This document shows positions 1-9,034 of a stretch of 64,000 nt of DNA, piece after piece. The translations under genes and the position numbers were made by a program. The notes beneath the pieces were generated by a model, which saw only the letters and a list, made by a program, of their open reading frames with translations, did no database searches and was not told where the DNA came from. Position 1 is the first letter of the stretch, and each line of letters opens with the position of its first letter. Source of the DNA: RZYY01 sp036794825 (GTDB taxonomy: Bacteria; Bacteroidota; Bacteroidia; Bacteroidales; 4484-276); NCBI GenBank assembly GCA_036794825.1, contig DAIRGA010000029.1, positions 1 to 64,000 on the forward strand. The letters run 5' to 3'.

Positions 1-66
1 ATGGCTGGGAGCCATACTATGACTGTAAAAAAGCGATAGTATCGCTCCAAGCGATCCTATCGCTAA
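1..66. repeat. 66-bp direct repeat, copy 1
   Basis: This copy is identical base for base to 133-198 and starts at the first base of the window, so the unit may extend further left. It contains an inverted repeat AGCGATA-G-TATCGCT and a second AGCGAT-CCT-ATCGCT, so it can form hairpins on either strand. A third partial unit (GCGATCCTATCGCTAA) lies at 88-103. The 132-bp period suggests the end of a tandem array or two insertions of a dispersed intergenic element. I recognise no gene in 1-325. Confidence 0.85.
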
Positions 67-132
67 TCCATCCACTACCCGTTCCCGGCGATCCTATCGC
101 TAAAAATAACAAACGCTCTTTTTAGTCATAGG

Positions 133-198
133 ATGGCTGGGAGCCATACTATGACTGTAAAAAAGCGATAGTATCGCTCCAAGCGATCCTATCGCTAA
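133..198. repeat. 66-bp direct repeat, copy 2, with hairpins
   Basis: This is an exact copy of 1-66. Its left flank completes an extra stem: GTCATA (125-130) pairs with TATGAC (150-155), and inside it ATGGCT (133-138) pairs with AGCCAT (142-147) around a GGG loop. Two more stems follow at 164-178 and 182-196. A 62-codon open frame crosses it on the minus strand (149-337), but its C-terminal third is encoded by the repeat itself and I do not treat it as a gene. Confidence 0.85.
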
Positions 199-325
199 TT
201 TCACACACCGGGCCCAACAGACAAAAAGGAGTCTTAGAAATTCTGAAACCAACGTCATTATTGGCTTTGCGCAAAATCAAAGTATCTGGATAATAAAAAT
301 GTCCTTTTTGCAAGCGTCCGTTAAC

Positions 326-355
326 AAAAAAGGCCATCTCCGATGAAGACAGCCT
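326..355 (-). terminator. Rho-independent terminator of the glycogen operon
   Basis: Read on the minus strand, AGGCTGTCT pairs with AGATGGCCT around a 7-base loop (nine pairs, two of them G-U), followed by a run of T (326-331). It lies 24 bases past the stop of the GH57 gene. The wobble pairs are lost on the plus strand, which supports use on the minus strand. Confidence 0.75.
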
Positions 356-378
356 TTTCTTTTGATGAATGCTATTGC

Positions 379-1953
379 TTAGGAAAGCAGTTTTGATATC
401 CTTTCAGAAATCTTCTTTCTGGCCTCTGCGATATCGGTCTTTTTGATCTTCTTTACTTCAGCCGAAAGTCTGTCATATTCGGCTTTTGCAGATTTGGTGA
501 GGTTGGGGAGAATTTTATCCCTTACTTCGTCGGATGCGTCCTGAATGGCGTACATAAGGTTCTGTGCATCAATCTCTTTGAGCAGGGATTTAACTTTGGC
601 GTTGGAAAGATCCTTGATGTGCTCCATGCTCGGGATTTCCGATTTTGTGGTTTCGATGGTCTCTTTCACTTTTGTGGCTGTGCTTTTCACCGCTTTGCGG
701 GCTACTTTCGAAATCTCTTTACCAAGATCCTCAGCTTTTTCCATGATTCTTTCGCCGCTGGTTTTTGAACAGGCTTCGTCAACACGAATGGTGAAATCGG
801 ATAGCACATTCATATAATTGATAAAAGCTTCGTAAGGAGAGTTGTAAGGATTGAAGTATTTGTGAACGTCGCCGTCGGAGAACCACTTTGTGCACATATA
901 ATAGAAATGGTCGCTGTTCTGGAGTTTAAACCAGTCGCTGAGGATTTCCGGGTCATTGCAATTTCTTATCTGGTTTTCGAGGCTGTACAATTTATCGAAT
1001 GCTTCATTCTGCATGTCGTTGCCGAGCCATGCGGTGATGTCGCGCTCCTCGTCGGCCCATGAGATGGGGTAGGGGACATGGATGGCCGAAATAGGCTGAA
1101 GCTCTTTCTCGAGTTCGCTGGGTGTGGCAAATTTGAATTTCTTTGTTTTCAGCACTTTGGCTGGCAGTGATGCCATGAAATCGAAAATTCCGGTTTCTCT
1201 CCACTGATGTTCGCCAAAGGTTTCATAATCCATAAACAGATTGATAACGTCCTCGTTTTTGTCGAGGTCGGCAAGCCAGGTGGCGAATTTTTCTGCGGTC
1301 AGCGGCCATTCACTCCAGCCGTGATTGGAGAAGCGGAAGGCGATGTCGTCGCTGAGGGTGTGATTTTTAAGCAGAACTTTGAGTTTTGGGTTGCGGGCAT
1401 TGCAGTACATGAAATTCGGGCTTTTCCAGCCGAGTACATGTTTTGCGCCCTCGGTGAGCATCAGGTTGTAACCCATTTCGTGAACCATTTCACCGATTTC
1501 GTCTGAATAAATCAGCTCGGTGTTACGGAATGTAACCGGTCTTACTCCAAACAACGACTCGATTTTGTTGCTGTGCATCTCAACCTGTTTGAAAAATTCA
1601 GATTTCGAACGGAGCGAAGATAGGGAGTGTGCGTAGGTTTCGGCAAGGAATTCCACGTTTCCGGTTTCGGCAAGTTTTCTGAAACTCTGGATAACTTCGG
1701 GTGCATATGCTTCAAACTGCTCGATGGCATGGCCTGTGATGGAGAAGGTTACCTTAAAATCCTTGCCATGCTTTTTGATGAGTTTCATGAGCAGGTCGTT
1801 CATCGGGAGGTACGACTTTTGGGTAATCCGGCTCATTATGTGACTGTTTTCGAAGTCGTTGTAATAATAATGATCGTGACCCATGTTGAAGAACCGGTAG
1901 GTTTTTAATCTGAATGGCTGATGAACCTGGAAATAAAAACAAATTGATTTCAT
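379..1953 (-). CDS. GH57 family alpha-amylase/glucanotransferase
   Basis: Cytoplasmic alpha-glucan-active enzyme of glycoside hydrolase family 57, 524 residues. The N-terminus FYFQVHQP (residues 7-13) is the usual GH57 start. RNTELIY places the likely nucleophile at Glu146, and FMDYETFGEH the likely acid/base at Asp242. The catalytic domain ends near residue 395. It is followed by about 125 Lys/Glu-rich, probably helical residues with no obvious domain; such a tail could bind membrane, glycogen or a partner (inference). It is the last gene of an operon with a GT4 synthase and a debranching enzyme, 33 bases after the GT4 gene, as in Bacteroides glycogen loci. Whether it hydrolyses or transfers glucan cannot be told from sequence. 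No signal peptide. Confidence 0.9.
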   Translation of the reverse strand: MKSICFYFQVHQPFRLKTYRFFNMGHDHYYYNDFENSHIMSRITQKSYLPMNDLLMKLIKKHGKDFKVTFSITGHAIEQFEAYAPEVIQSFRKLAETGNVEFLAETYAHSLSSLRSKSEFFKQVEMHSNKIESLFGVRPVTFRNTELIYSDEIGEMVHEMGYNLMLTEGAKHVLGWKSPNFMYCNARNPKLKVLLKNHTLSDDIAFRFSNHGWSEWPLTAEKFATWLADLDKNEDVINLFMDYETFGEHQWRETGIFDFMASLPAKVLKTKKFKFATPSELEKELQPISAIHVPYPISWADEERDITAWLGNDMQNEAFDKLYSLENQIRNCNDPEILSDWFKLQNSDHFYYMCTKWFSDGDVHKYFNPYNSPYEAFINYMNVLSDFTIRVDEACSKTSGERIMEKAEDLGKEISKVARKAVKSTATKVKETIETTKSEIPSMEHIKDLSNAKVKSLLKEIDAQNLMYAIQDASDEVRDKILPNLTKSAKAEYDRLSAEVKKIKKTDIAEARKKISERISKLLS

Positions 1954-1986
1954 ATCTTGATTAAGTTTTATTCGGTTGATAATTAA

Positions 1987-3267
1987 TTATTTGAAAAGCG
2001 ACTCGTACACCTGAACCACGTGATATGCCGCATTGTCCCATTTGAGACTGTCCACTTCATCCTTTCCGTATTTGCGGAAAGTTTCGCTCAGCGAGTTGTA
2101 GTTCAGCAATCCATAGATGGAATCGGCCAATCCGTGGACATCCCAGAAATCAACTTTCAGGGCATGTTTGAGGATTTCGGCAACTCCCGACTGTTTGGAA
2201 ATTACAACGGGAACATTGGAGCGCATGGCTTCCAGCGGAACAATTCCAAAAGGCTCTGAAACCGAAGGCATTACAAAGACATCGCTGAGAAGGAACATTT
2301 TATCTACATCCGCACCTTTCAGAAAGCCTGTGAAATGGAAACGGGTTCCTATCTTCAACTGGGCAACGCGCCGGATCATTTTGTTCATCAAATCGCCTGA
2401 CCCTGCCATTACAAACCTGACATTTGGATCGTGTTTGAGAATGATGCTGGCAGCCTCGATAAAATATTCCGGCCCTTTCTGCATGGTAAGCCTGCCCAGA
2501 AATGTGACTACTTTTTCTTTTACATGCCTTTTTACTTCATACACCTCTTTGTCGGTAGGCTCAACGGCATTGTATACGGTGAATATCTTATCAGGGCTGA
2601 TGCCGTATTTTTCAATCACGGTAGCTTTGGTGAGGTTGCTGACGGTAATCACCCGGTCGGCCTCTTCCATACCGCGCCGCTCGATATCGTAAATGTTGGA
2701 GTTGACATTTACCCCCGAACGGTCGAACTCGGTGGCGTGCATATGCACTACCAGTGGTTTTCCGGTGATCTTTTTGGCTGCGATTCCGGCAGAGTAGGTC
2801 AGCCAGTCGTGAGCATGGATAAGGTCAAAATCCATTTTTTTGGCGATCCCTGCGGCCACCAGCGCGTAACGGGAAACCTCGGCCATCAGGTCGGTTCCGT
2901 ATTTTCCGCTGAATTCAAATTTCGTTGATGTTACTTTCTTTTGATGGTCAACGCCTTCGAGTCTGTTTTCTTGGGCAATCCTGGCAAACTCCTGCGGACT
3001 AACATAGGGGATAAGGTTGGAGCCAATTTCGAGGTAAGTTATTTTTTTCCAGAACTCCTGGTAGGTTTCGTCGGTTGAATCAACGAGCACGTCGCTGGCA
3101 TTTACCAGTCTTACTGCCGATTCATCCTCGTCGCCGTAAGCTTTCGGAACTACAAAGATGGTTTCGATATTCTGGTTGGCAAGGCCTTTGGTTAACCCGT
3201 AACAGGCTGTGCCTAAACCTCCTGAGATATGCGGAGGGAACTCCCATCCAAACATTAGTACTTTCAT
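1987..3267 (-). CDS. GT4 glycosyltransferase, probable glycogen synthase
   Basis: Retaining GT-B glycosyltransferase, 426 residues. The N-terminal substrate loop SGGLGTACYGL (15-25) and HAHDWL (151-156) are typical of the glycogen/starch synthase branch. FLGRLTMQKGPEYF (256-269) begins the nucleotide-binding half, and EPFGIVPLE (338-346) is the E-x7-E motif that binds the nucleotide sugar. Its place between a debranching enzyme and GH57 suggests it extends alpha-1,4-glucan from UDP- or ADP-glucose. Donor choice is not resolved by sequence. It starts 32 bases after the upstream gene, so the two are co-transcribed. Confidence 0.88.
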   Translation of the reverse strand: MKVLMFGWEFPPHISGGLGTACYGLTKGLANQNIETIFVVPKAYGDEDESAVRLVNASDVLVDSTDETYQEFWKKITYLEIGSNLIPYVSPQEFARIAQENRLEGVDHQKKVTSTKFEFSGKYGTDLMAEVSRYALVAAGIAKKMDFDLIHAHDWLTYSAGIAAKKITGKPLVVHMHATEFDRSGVNVNSNIYDIERRGMEEADRVITVSNLTKATVIEKYGISPDKIFTVYNAVEPTDKEVYEVKRHVKEKVVTFLGRLTMQKGPEYFIEAASIILKHDPNVRFVMAGSGDLMNKMIRRVAQLKIGTRFHFTGFLKGADVDKMFLLSDVFVMPSVSEPFGIVPLEAMRSNVPVVISKQSGVAEILKHALKVDFWDVHGLADSIYGLLNYNSLSETFRKYGKDEVDSLKWDNAAYHVVQVYESLFK

Positions 3268-3299
3268 GAATCTTTCTTCTTGGTTGATGTTGAATGTGA

Positions 3300-5243
3300 T
3301 TAAACAAAATTGCTGATCATCTCATTTGCTCTGAGTAGTTCGGCAACAGAGGTAGCCATCGAAATGGCGCCCGATGGATTGTGAGGCGGATCGCCGTCGT
3401 AAATTTCCGATATCGTACCGATTCCGTAATTCTGCAATTCCGGCTCTATACCTTTATATAGATTACGCAGAACATACAGACCGCTTTTCTTGTAAACCCT
3501 GAGGTAAGCTTCGGCATAATGGCCAGAGAGCCAAGCAACTACCGAGCCCTGGTGATAAGCTTCATCGCGTTCTTTGGCATCGCCGCCATAAACGCCTTTG
3601 TACTTAAGACTCTTTGGTGATAATGAACGCAACCCTTTAGGAGTCAGCAATTCACGCTCGATGATGTCAAGTATCTTTTTTTGCTGCAGATCGGTAAGCG
3701 GCGAGTAAGGCATCGAAACAGCCAATAACTGGTTAGGTCTTACCGACCAGTCTTTGAAGTTTCCGTTGGTGTAATCGGCCAGGTACCCTTTTTCGTTGTC
3801 CCAGAACTCGTTGGTAAAGGCCATCTTAATTTTCTCGGCGATCTCTTTCCATTGTCCTGTAAAGTTGGAATCTTTGGCTGCCTTGGCCAGCTCAAGGCTG
3901 AACATGATGGCATTGTACCAGAGGGCATTTACCTCCACCGGCATCCCGATGCGTGGAGTTACGGGTTTGCCGCTCACATAAGCGTTCATCCAGGTGAGTG
4001 CTGATCCTGACTCGCCGGCATAGAGTAAACCGTTTTCTTCCATCCGGATATTATACTCGGTTCCGTCTTTATAAGCGTTGAGAATCAGTTTGATGACATT
4101 CTTATAATCATTCCAGATCCTGGCTTTCTCACCGGTTTTCTCCACATACTTCTGCAGCGCCCAGAAAAACCAGAGTTGCGTATCTACTGAATCATAGGTG
4201 GTTTTGTTGTTGAGGATGGCATTGTGGAAAAATGGTCCCTGCATATTGCCGACCATCGTATCCACCACTTCGATGAAAGTTTTGGTATCACCCTGAGTCA
4301 AAAGCAGCCCGGGTAAAGCCATAAAGGTATCCCTTCCGATGCTTCCATACCAGGGATAACCGGCTAAGACCTCTACTTTCTTGTCCTTCCTCACCATAAA
4401 TTGCTGAGCTGCATTGATAAGACAGTTTTCGAAGGTGTTTCGGGGCATTCTCTTTTTGGCTTCGGCAGCGAACCTTTGCTTCAAACCTGATGGATTCACC
4501 TCCGAAGTGCTGGCGGCAAGAATGATGGATTCCCCTTTAGCAATAGGAATTTCGAAAAACCCAGGAACATAGAGATCTTCAAGACTGTCGTAGCCTCTGA
4601 GTTTCTCGTGGGTGTACTCGATATTGTAGTACCAGTCGGGAACGTGCGTGTATTCCGGTTTTTTGGAGAATTGTATGTACAAAGGGGAATATCCTTCATA
4701 CATCACCACTTTGATCCCGTTTTCAACGGATTCATACTTCTTATTCGCGTCAATATTTGCCTTCGAAAGCTCATGAATGTTTCTGAAAGCAAGGAAAGGC
4801 TTGAACCGGAGTTTGGTTTCGGAGTGCGCTTCTACCAACGTGTACTTAATAATCATCTGGTTTTCGTGTGATGAAAAGAGCATCTCTTTCTCTAACACAA
4901 CACCGCCTACGCGGTAAGTAATTTTTGGAGTGGGGTCAAGCTCGAAGTTCCTGACGTATTTATGCCCTTTTGGTGAGTAAACGCCATTCTGGTACTTGTG
5001 GATTCCCAGATTAAAACTGGCGTCGTGCTGGATAACGGTTTCATCAAGCGTGGAAAGCAACACATGCGGATCGTTACCGAACTGCGGCTGGGGAACAATC
5101 AGCAAACCGTGATATTTCCTTGTGTTACAATTGATAATGGTAGTGGAGGAGAAGGCTCCCGAGCGGTTAGATCTGAGGAGTTCGCGCCTAAGTGAGTACT
5201 CTAAATTGATTAGTTGGGTTTTGTCAAACTTTATGTAGCTCAT
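3300..5243 (-). CDS. glycogen debranching enzyme (amylo-alpha-1,6-glucosidase)
   Basis: Cytoplasmic debranching enzyme that removes alpha-1,6 branch points from glycogen; 647 residues. The N-terminal domain carries TIINCNTRKYHGLL, typical of bacterial GDE proteins. The C-terminal (alpha/alpha)6 domain contains YPWYGSIGRDTFMALPG and ends with EIYDGDPPHNPSGAISM. I place the start at ATG 5243 (MSYIKFDKTQ). A longer frame reaches 5315, but a -7 promoter element at 5305-5312 would then lie inside the coding region. First gene of the glycogen operon, reading away from the sensor kinase. Confidence 0.92.
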   Translation of the reverse strand: MSYIKFDKTQLINLEYSLRRELLRSNRSGAFSSTTIINCNTRKYHGLLIVPQPQFGNDPHVLLSTLDETVIQHDASFNLGIHKYQNGVYSPKGHKYVRNFELDPTPKITYRVGGVVLEKEMLFSSHENQMIIKYTLVEAHSETKLRFKPFLAFRNIHELSKANIDANKKYESVENGIKVVMYEGYSPLYIQFSKKPEYTHVPDWYYNIEYTHEKLRGYDSLEDLYVPGFFEIPIAKGESIILAASTSEVNPSGLKQRFAAEAKKRMPRNTFENCLINAAQQFMVRKDKKVEVLAGYPWYGSIGRDTFMALPGLLLTQGDTKTFIEVVDTMVGNMQGPFFHNAILNNKTTYDSVDTQLWFFWALQKYVEKTGEKARIWNDYKNVIKLILNAYKDGTEYNIRMEENGLLYAGESGSALTWMNAYVSGKPVTPRIGMPVEVNALWYNAIMFSLELAKAAKDSNFTGQWKEIAEKIKMAFTNEFWDNEKGYLADYTNGNFKDWSVRPNQLLAVSMPYSPLTDLQQKKILDIIERELLTPKGLRSLSPKSLKYKGVYGGDAKERDEAYHQGSVVAWLSGHYAEAYLRVYKKSGLYVLRNLYKGIEPELQNYGIGTISEIYDGDPPHNPSGAISMATSVAELLRANEMISNFV

Positions 5244-5304
5244 GCTGTGTAAAATCTTGAAATTTAATTCTTTAGAAACGAAAAATGAATTTTTTTTTGA
5301 GCCG

Positions 5305-5312
5305 CAAAAGTA
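5305..5312 (-). promoter_or_regulatory. Bacteroidota -7 element of the glycogen operon
   Basis: The minus strand reads TACTTTTG, a full match to the Bacteroidota -7 consensus TAnnTTTG, followed by C as is common. It predicts a transcript start near 5299 and a leader of about 55 bases to ATG 5243. No clear -33 TTTG box is seen. Confidence 0.65.
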
Positions 5313-5444
5313 CACATTTATAGCCTAAGTTTAGATTTCGTTTAATACTAATTAACATAAAATTAAAGAATTAGTCGGCTATTCAGCACTTTTAGGCATT
5401 CTTATCATCCTGAAAATTCCTGAAAACACTTTACTCAAAAATTA

Positions 5445-5452
5445 TAATTTCG
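5445..5452 (+). promoter_or_regulatory. possible -7 element of the PAS hybrid kinase
   Basis: TAATTTCG differs at one base from TAnnTTTG and sits 32 bases before the ATG at 5485, in an AT-rich gap between divergent genes. Position is good; match is imperfect. Confidence 0.35.
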
Positions 5453-5484
5453 CAATCTTAAAATTTTGAACCGGAGAAATTCTG

Positions 5485-8400
5485 ATGGAGATCTTTAATA
5501 ATCAGGAGCTCTTGCAACAGCTAACTCAGGCCAAAGCGCAGCTTAAAGAAGCTGACGAATCTTTGCAGGTTGCATTGAAACAGATTTCAGAATTTGAGCA
5601 GGCTACCGACAATGTCCATCTGGCCATCATTAAGCTTTTACCCTGCGGAAAGGTTGAATATGTTAACCCGTTTGCCTTTACGCTTTTTGATCCGGGCGAT
5701 GGGCAGTCCCTGTTAAATAGTATTTTAAAGGCGATCACTCCACCCGGTATTCCGGTCGGCATGGACTTTGCCGGGCTAATCAGGGTGTTGGTTGAGAGCT
5801 ATAAAAATTTCTACCGGCACGAATCCAAAATTACTACCAAAGAAAAGGATATCATCTGGATTAGCTGGACAATACAGTTTCTTTTTGATGTGGCAGGGAC
5901 GACAACCGGACTGGTAGCGCTGGGAAGCGATATTACCAACCTCAAACAGACCGAGAACGCACTCCGGCAGAATGAATTTGTCCTGAAAAAAGCGCACGAA
6001 ATTTCCAAAACCGGAAGTTGGGTGTGGACGGCCGGGACAGATAACCTGATCGGGTCGGAGCTCTTTTTCCAGATATTCGGGATTACACCAACTTCCAGTT
6101 ACGCTGAGCTTTTGTCAAAACTGGAAAAAATCATCCTCCCGGAGTATCTTGATTTTATCAAATCAAAAATCCACAAGGCCTTAACCCGCGGTACCACAGA
6201 TTCGTACACCTATAAAATTATGCATCCTTCGGGATTTATCCGCTGGATTGTTGAGGAGGTTTGCCTGCTTCCGGGCCACGAAAGTAATGCCGCACGCCTT
6301 GTGGGTACGGTGAGGGACATCACTGCACAAAAGGAAACCGAAGAGAAACTGAGAGAATATCTGCTCATTGTCTCTTCATCCAGCGAGCTGATGTCGCTGA
6401 TTTCACCGGATTATCGCTATATCAATGTAAACCAGGCTTATATTGATGCTTATCAGAAACCAATCTCACAAATCGAAGGGCACACCGTGGCTGAGATGTT
6501 TGGTGAAGAGGTGTTTCAACAACTCATCAAACCCAATATTGACCGGTGTTTGCTGGGCGAAACCATTTCAGACCAGTACTGGAGTGTTTATCCTGACGGT
6601 GGCCGGCGATTCATGGATGTAAAGTACAACCCGGTGCGGGAGATTGATGGAATGATCTCGGGGGTAACCGTGAGTACACGGGATATTACCGAATTGATTT
6701 ACACTGAAGAACAGTTGAGGATTTTCAGGATGTTTGCCGAAGAATCCGGCGTCGGGTTTGGAATGGCGAGCCTCGATGGCAGGATAACTTACATCAATTC
6801 AACGCTTTGTAGCCTGGCTGGCTTCAGCAGTCCGCAGGAAATCATTGGTAAATCCGTTGGTGAGACCTATCTTAAGGATCATCAAACGCTGCTGCGCAAC
6901 GAAATTATCCCCATCATCAGGCACAAAGGACATTGGACGGGCGAAATTGACATGATCCGCAGCGATGGAAACACAGTGTACACGATACAAAATTTTTTCC
7001 TTATCCGCAACGAATTGGAAGAGCCTGTTTCTTATGCACTTAGTGTAACAAACATCACCGATCGGAAAATCGCCGAGCAGGCACTCCAACGCAGCGAGAC
7101 CAATTTCAGGTCCATCTTTACCAACGCCGCCATCGGTATAGATGTGGTAGATGAAAAAGGTAAATTTTTGCAGGTGAACCGCGCCCTTGCTGAAATGCTT
7201 GGCTACACGCAGGAAGAGCTGATCCAGTTGAAAATTGCCGATATCACCTTTCCTGAAGACACCGAACCGAGCATCTGTTCGCTGTACGACCTGTTTAGTG
7301 GTAAGAATGATAGTTATCGCCTCGAAAAGAGATACACACGAAAAGATGGCTCGATCTTCTGGGCGGATATTTCAGTTACGATTTACCACGACATTGTCAG
7401 CCAGAAGCGTTTCGCAATTGGCACTATCATCGACATCACCCAATCGAAAACGCTTCAGCAGCAGCTCGAACGTTCGCGTGAAGAGGCCGTCAGGGCAAAT
7501 ATGGCCAAATCGGAGTTCCTGGCCAATATGAGCCACGAGATCCGGACACCGCTCAACGCCGTAATCGGATTTACCGAATTACTCGAAACCATGGTTACCG
7601 ACAAAAAGCAAATCAGCTACCTCGAATCCATCAAATCAGGCGGCAAAAACCTGCTGCTTCTCATCAACGACATACTTGACCTTTCGAAGATTGAAGCCGG
7701 TAAAATGAGTTTCAAATACGAACCGGTGAATCCCCATACCCTTATCAACGAAATCAAACAAATCTTTTCGCTGAAAATTGAAGACAAAAACCTCGAGTTC
7801 ATTATTGACGTTGACCCCGGAATTCCTGCAAGCCTTGTACTGGATGAGGTTCGGGTCCGACAGGTCATTTTTAATCTGATTGGGAATGCCATCAAATTTA
7901 CCGACCAGGGTTATGTAAAATTTTCGGTAAAAAAGACTGGTTCAGAGAGCGATAGCAGCAAAATTGACCTCAAAGTCTCCGTAGAAGACACAGGCATTGG
8001 CATCCCGTCAGACCAGCACCAGATTATTTTCGATGCGTTTCAACAGCAATCTGGTCACAACACACGCAAATACGGCGGCACCGGACTTGGACTCTCCATC
8101 AGCAAGCGCCTGGTTGAAATGATGGGAGGAAACATAAGCCTGCACAGTGAGCCGGGCAAAGGATCCAATTTCTCTTTTACACTGAAAGACGTGGCTGTAG
8201 GCGCTTCCATCGAAATGGATGATGGCTCCGACGAGCTCGATACCATAGGCCTGGTGTTTCACCCGGCTGCCATTTTGATAGTTGATGATGTGGAATCGAA
8301 CCGAAACCTTATCCGTGAAAATCTCACCGCACTGAATTTTAATGTCCTGGAGGCTGAAGATGGCTCACAGGCCGTCCAGATGGCCGTACATTCGAAGCCA

Positions 8401-8982
8401 GACCTTATATTTATGGACATCAGGATGCCGGTAATGGATGGATTTGAGGCCACAAAAATAATCAAGTCAAATCCCGAAACCCGCGAAATCGTTGTAGTCG
8501 CTCTCACTGCATCGCTGCGTAACGAAGATCAGAAGGACACTTACCAGCACTTTTTTGACGGCTATCTGCATAAACCGGTTACCCGCACTGAACTTTACCG
8601 CGAACTGATGAAATTTTTGCCATACGAACAGCACAGCCACCCTGCATTGTCTGGCGAGGATAAGAGTTGCCAGTTTGTTTTGAACGGTTTGATTTCGATC
8701 CCAGCAGAAAAGATTGACGAATTTATCAGGACTCTTGACAAACAATTGATGAAAAAGTGGGATAAAGCTTACAGTTTCCAGCTTTCGGACGAGATGAAGG
8801 ATTTTGCTGAATCGGTAATCCAGGCAGGAAAGCAGTTTGAATTCCCGATACTTACTACTTTTGGAGAGGAATTCCTGGTGGCATTGGATAATTTTGAGCT
8901 GGATACTATGGAGAATTGCCTGAAGAATTTCCCGAAACTTGTTCAGCAGATAAAAAATCATCTGCACAACCAAACCAACTGA
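5485..8982 (+). CDS. soluble five-PAS hybrid sensor histidine kinase with receiver
   Basis: Multi-sensor kinase of 1165 residues without signal peptide or membrane segment, so it senses a cytoplasmic signal. A short coiled coil (about 1-45) precedes five PAS/PAC modules (about 45-160, 165-285, 290-405, 410-530, 535-655). HisKA follows with phospho-acceptor His684 in MSHEIRTPLN, then an HATPase domain (about 790-905) with DTGIGIP and GGTGLGLSISK. A receiver follows (about 920-1040) with phospho-acceptor Asp978 in FMDIRMPVMDG. The last 120 residues resemble the helical tails found after such receivers, but I see no HPt histidine motif. Phosphoryl flow to a separate HPt protein, or to the next two genes, is inferred. 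Confidence 0.92.
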   Translation: MEIFNNQELLQQLTQAKAQLKEADESLQVALKQISEFEQATDNVHLAIIKLLPCGKVEYVNPFAFTLFDPGDGQSLLNSILKAITPPGIPVGMDFAGLIRVLVESYKNFYRHESKITTKEKDIIWISWTIQFLFDVAGTTTGLVALGSDITNLKQTENALRQNEFVLKKAHEISKTGSWVWTAGTDNLIGSELFFQIFGITPTSSYAELLSKLEKIILPEYLDFIKSKIHKALTRGTTDSYTYKIMHPSGFIRWIVEEVCLLPGHESNAARLVGTVRDITAQKETEEKLREYLLIVSSSSELMSLISPDYRYINVNQAYIDAYQKPISQIEGHTVAEMFGEEVFQQLIKPNIDRCLLGETISDQYWSVYPDGGRRFMDVKYNPVREIDGMISGVTVSTRDITELIYTEEQLRIFRMFAEESGVGFGMASLDGRITYINSTLCSLAGFSSPQEIIGKSVGETYLKDHQTLLRNEIIPIIRHKGHWTGEIDMIRSDGNTVYTIQNFFLIRNELEEPVSYALSVTNITDRKIAEQALQRSETNFRSIFTNAAIGIDVVDEKGKFLQVNRALAEMLGYTQEELIQLKIADITFPEDTEPSICSLYDLFSGKNDSYRLEKRYTRKDGSIFWADISVTIYHDIVSQKRFAIGTIIDITQSKTLQQQLERSREEAVRANMAKSEFLANMSHEIRTPLNAVIGFTELLETMVTDKKQISYLESIKSGGKNLLLLINDILDLSKIEAGKMSFKYEPVNPHTLINEIKQIFSLKIEDKNLEFIIDVDPGIPASLVLDEVRVRQVIFNLIGNAIKFTDQGYVKFSVKKTGSESDSSKIDLKVSVEDTGIGIPSDQHQIIFDAFQQQSGHNTRKYGGTGLGLSISKRLVEMMGGNISLHSEPGKGSNFSFTLKDVAVGASIEMDDGSDELDTIGLVFHPAAILIVDDVESNRNLIRENLTALNFNVLEAEDGSQAVQMAVHSKPDLIFMDIRMPVMDGFEATKIIKSNPETREIVVVALTASLRNEDQKDTYQHFFDGYLHKPVTRTELYRELMKFLPYEQHSHPALSGEDKSCQFVLNGLISIPAEKIDEFIRTLDKQLMKKWDKAYSFQLSDEMKDFAESVIQAGKQFEFPILTTFGEEFLVALDNFELDTMENCLKNFPKLVQQIKNHLHNQTN

Positions 8983-9003
8983 AACCGATTAAGATGAAAG
9001 TAC

Positions 9004-9011
9004 TATTTTTG
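9004..9011 (+). promoter_or_regulatory. internal -7 element before the REC-kinase gene
   Basis: TATTTTTG matches TAnnTTTG exactly and lies 24 bases before the ATG at 9035, in the 52-base gap after the hybrid kinase. The two downstream genes may thus also be transcribed independently. Confidence 0.45.
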
Positions 9012-9034
9012 GAAACTAATTCCTGCAGATCCTG

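Noticed and set aside
1..198. CRISPR array
   Set aside because: Only two full repeat units, repeats of 66 bp are too long, the single spacer of 66 bp contains a piece of the repeat, and there are no cas genes.
149..337. 62-codon minus-strand open frame
   Set aside because: Its C-terminal third is encoded by the 66-bp repeat and its start overlaps the glycogen operon terminator; no recognisable protein motif.
379..5243. Polysaccharide utilisation locus
   Set aside because: No SusC/SusD pair or extracytoplasmic sigma factor; the three enzymes are cytoplasmic and fit glycogen metabolism.
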